This document shows, one piece after another, positions 17,555 through 18,724 of a stretch of DNA of 18,724 nt. A program made the translations under genes and the position numbers. The stretch comes from Clostridiales bacterium UBA4039. Lineage in GTDB: Bacteria > Bacillota > Clostridia > Lachnospirales > Vallitaleaceae. Location of the stretch: positions 121,916-140,639 of the forward strand of contig DGAD01000022.1 of assembly GCA_002382805.1 (NCBI GenBank). The letters are read 5' to 3'. The notes under the pieces are model-generated. The model did not search any database, was not told the origin of the DNA, and saw only the letters and a list, made by a program, of their open reading frames with translations. Within the stretch, counting starts at the first letter, position 1. Each line of letters opens with the position of its first letter.

Positions 17555-18580
17555 CTATTCAACAATGGATTGCTTAATTGCACTATCATCTAGGTTATAA
17601 AATTTATATACATCACTGCCTGACGCTCCGTCAACAATTATTTTATTATTACCTAAAAATGCGGTCATTGCATCAATATAGTAACGCTCTTTAAGAATAT
17701 CCGGATTATTGACATACTCAGTATATAAAGCATTAAATTCCGCCACCCCTGCATTCGCCGATGCAATGACTTCTGCTCGATATGCATTCGCTTCTTCGAC
17801 CAGTTTTGTCGCTTCCGCTCGAGCTTGAGGAATAACTGTGTTGTTATACTTTTCAATATCTTCACGTTTACCGTTTTTATATTGGTTTGCATTTTCTTTT
17901 TGCTGATACGCCGTCTCTACATTGTCCAAAAATTGAACATTTTGTGTTGCCACTAAGAGAATCTCAAGTCCTGACTCATATTCTTGCATTTTAAGTTGCA
18001 ATTCTGGTAGAACTGCAGCATCAATCAGTTCTTTTTGTGTTTTAGCTTCATCTAAGGTCAAGGACTGAACACTTGCACGAAGAACATCTTCAAGGGCAAG
18101 GCGTAATGTACCTTCTGGATCATCGACTTTAAATAAATAGTCCACGGGATTACTTATTCGATATTGAATAACTAATTCAATTAAGGCAATGGATGCATTA
18201 TTGTTGGCACCATCAACGATAATTCGAGCTTCCGCTTCTTCTTCTGAATGTACTGGAGAAGCTTTTTCTGTCCCCGGCGTATCCGTTCTAAATCCATATT
18301 CCATATTGTAGATGGCACGAACGTCGACTTTTTCAATTTGGTCTACCAACGGGACTTTAAAGTGTAACCCTGGATCTGTTACTACTTCATTGACTCGACC
18401 AAAACGCAGGACAACTGCATTTTCTTGGTTTTCAAGCATATAAATGCTGTTTAATAAAATAAAAGCTAATGCAATAATAATGATAATAATCGGTCCAATA
18501 GTAAAGATTTTTTTACGCATTGATTGCATATCAATATCAACAACATTGTCATCATCTTTATTGTAAAATTGCTGGTTCAT
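17555..18580 (-). CDS. hflK: SPFH-domain membrane protein HflK, atypical
   Basis: This is the HflK-type partner of HflC, a membrane-anchored SPFH protein predicted to form a hetero-oligomeric cage, in other bacteria around FtsH. The 341-aa protein has a short polar N-terminus (1-23), one strongly hydrophobic segment (about 27-47, with a run of isoleucines), and an SPFH domain starting ENQENAVVLRFGRVNEVVTDPGLHFKVP. HflK features include YGFRT (95-99) and ELVIQYRISNPVDYLF (135-150). The segment between them normally contains the motif GDEN; here it reads VDGANNNASI (122-131), preceded by an acidic stretch. The C-terminal half has the helical part PQARAEATKLVEEANAYRAEV (251-271) that in the family forms the cage wall. 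The ATG has AAGGAGG (18588-18594) seven bases upstream. It is the first gene of a two-gene operon with hflC. Confidence 0.9.
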   Translation of the reverse strand: MNQQFYNKDDDNVVDIDMQSMRKKIFTIGPIIIIIIALAFILLNSIYMLENQENAVVLRFGRVNEVVTDPGLHFKVPLVDQIEKVDVRAIYNMEYGFRTDTPGTEKASPVHSEEEAEARIIVDGANNNASIALIELVIQYRISNPVDYLFKVDDPEGTLRLALEDVLRASVQSLTLDEAKTQKELIDAAVLPELQLKMQEYESGLEILLVATQNVQFLDNVETAYQQKENANQYKNGKREDIEKYNNTVIPQARAEATKLVEEANAYRAEVIASANAGVAEFNALYTEYVNNPDILKERYYIDAMTAFLGNNKIIVDGASGSDVYKFYNLDDSAIKQSIVE

Positions 18581-18609
18581 TATGTTTCCTCCTTTTTTGT
18601 GCTTTATTC

Positions 18610-18618
18610 ATTATATCA
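18610..18618 (-). promoter_or_regulatory. Extended -10 promoter of hflKC
   Basis: The minus strand reads TGATATAAT (18610-18618), a perfect -10 with the TGn extension; no good -35 is found at 17 bases. The leader to the ATG is about 25 bases. The remaining bases to the window edge (18619-18724) are AT-rich and I see no gene or hairpin in them. Confidence 0.55.
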
Positions 18619-18724
18619 TACTCTCAACGTCTATCTATTAAAATCCTATTATTTTTTTATATTTGATTCTCCACATAGGATTACGAAATCAACTCCTAGC
18701 TTTTAATCAGGACCACTAGCTTAG

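Noticed and set aside
18619..18724. A gene entering from the right edge
   Set aside because: No frame with a start signal, recognisable protein sequence or hairpin is seen in the last 106 bases.

Overview
The window reads as chromosomal DNA of a low-GC, anaerobic Clostridia-type Firmicute (possibly Lachnospirales-like, a low-confidence placement). The grounds are the AT-rich sequence, strong AAGGAGG-type ribosome binding sites, sigma-A-like promoters with 17-base spacers, an electron-bifurcating NfnAB transhydrogenase, and the ornithine-acetyltransferase (cyclic) form of arginine synthesis. It contains 13 protein genes and almost no spare DNA. I see no tRNA, rRNA, CRISPR array, insertion sequence or phage gene. 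No stretch without a gene exceeds about 150 bases.

Left part (32-9884, all minus strand): argJ-argB-argD-carA-carB form one tightly packed operon with overlapping or abutting genes, led by a promoter at 9913-9941. It converts glutamate to ornithine by the acetyl cycle, apart from the ArgC step, and makes carbamoyl phosphate. After carB there is no visible terminator but there is a good promoter (2291-2319) for nfnA-nfnB, which encode the NADH-dependent reduced ferredoxin:NADP+ oxidoreductase. NfnAB is a plausible source of NADPH for biosynthesis. argC, argF and argR are not in the window.

Middle part (10035-14186, plus strand): cls (cardiolipin synthase) starts next to the argJ promoter in a divergent 150-base region. 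argG and argH follow from their own promoter (11515-11543) and complete arginine synthesis from citrulline and aspartate. The argJ and argG promoters share the same hexamers (TTGCAT and TATAAT), the same 17-base spacing and 11 of 17 spacer bases. Both have very short leaders, which suggests a common repressor such as ArgR acting at the promoter and leaves no room for a T-box or riboswitch.

Right part (14269-18580, minus strand): glgB (glycogen branching enzyme, of the long four-domain type) converges on argH across a shared bidirectional terminator. No other glycogen gene is present. Upstream are hflK-hflC, a two-gene SPFH membrane-protein operon with its own promoter and a strong terminator; both proteins depart in places from the classical HflK and HflC sequences.

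Most of the window is ordinary core metabolism. I do not see a clear undescribed system. The points most worth checking are the duplicated arg promoter element, the NfnAB-arginine linkage, and the atypical HflKC pair.
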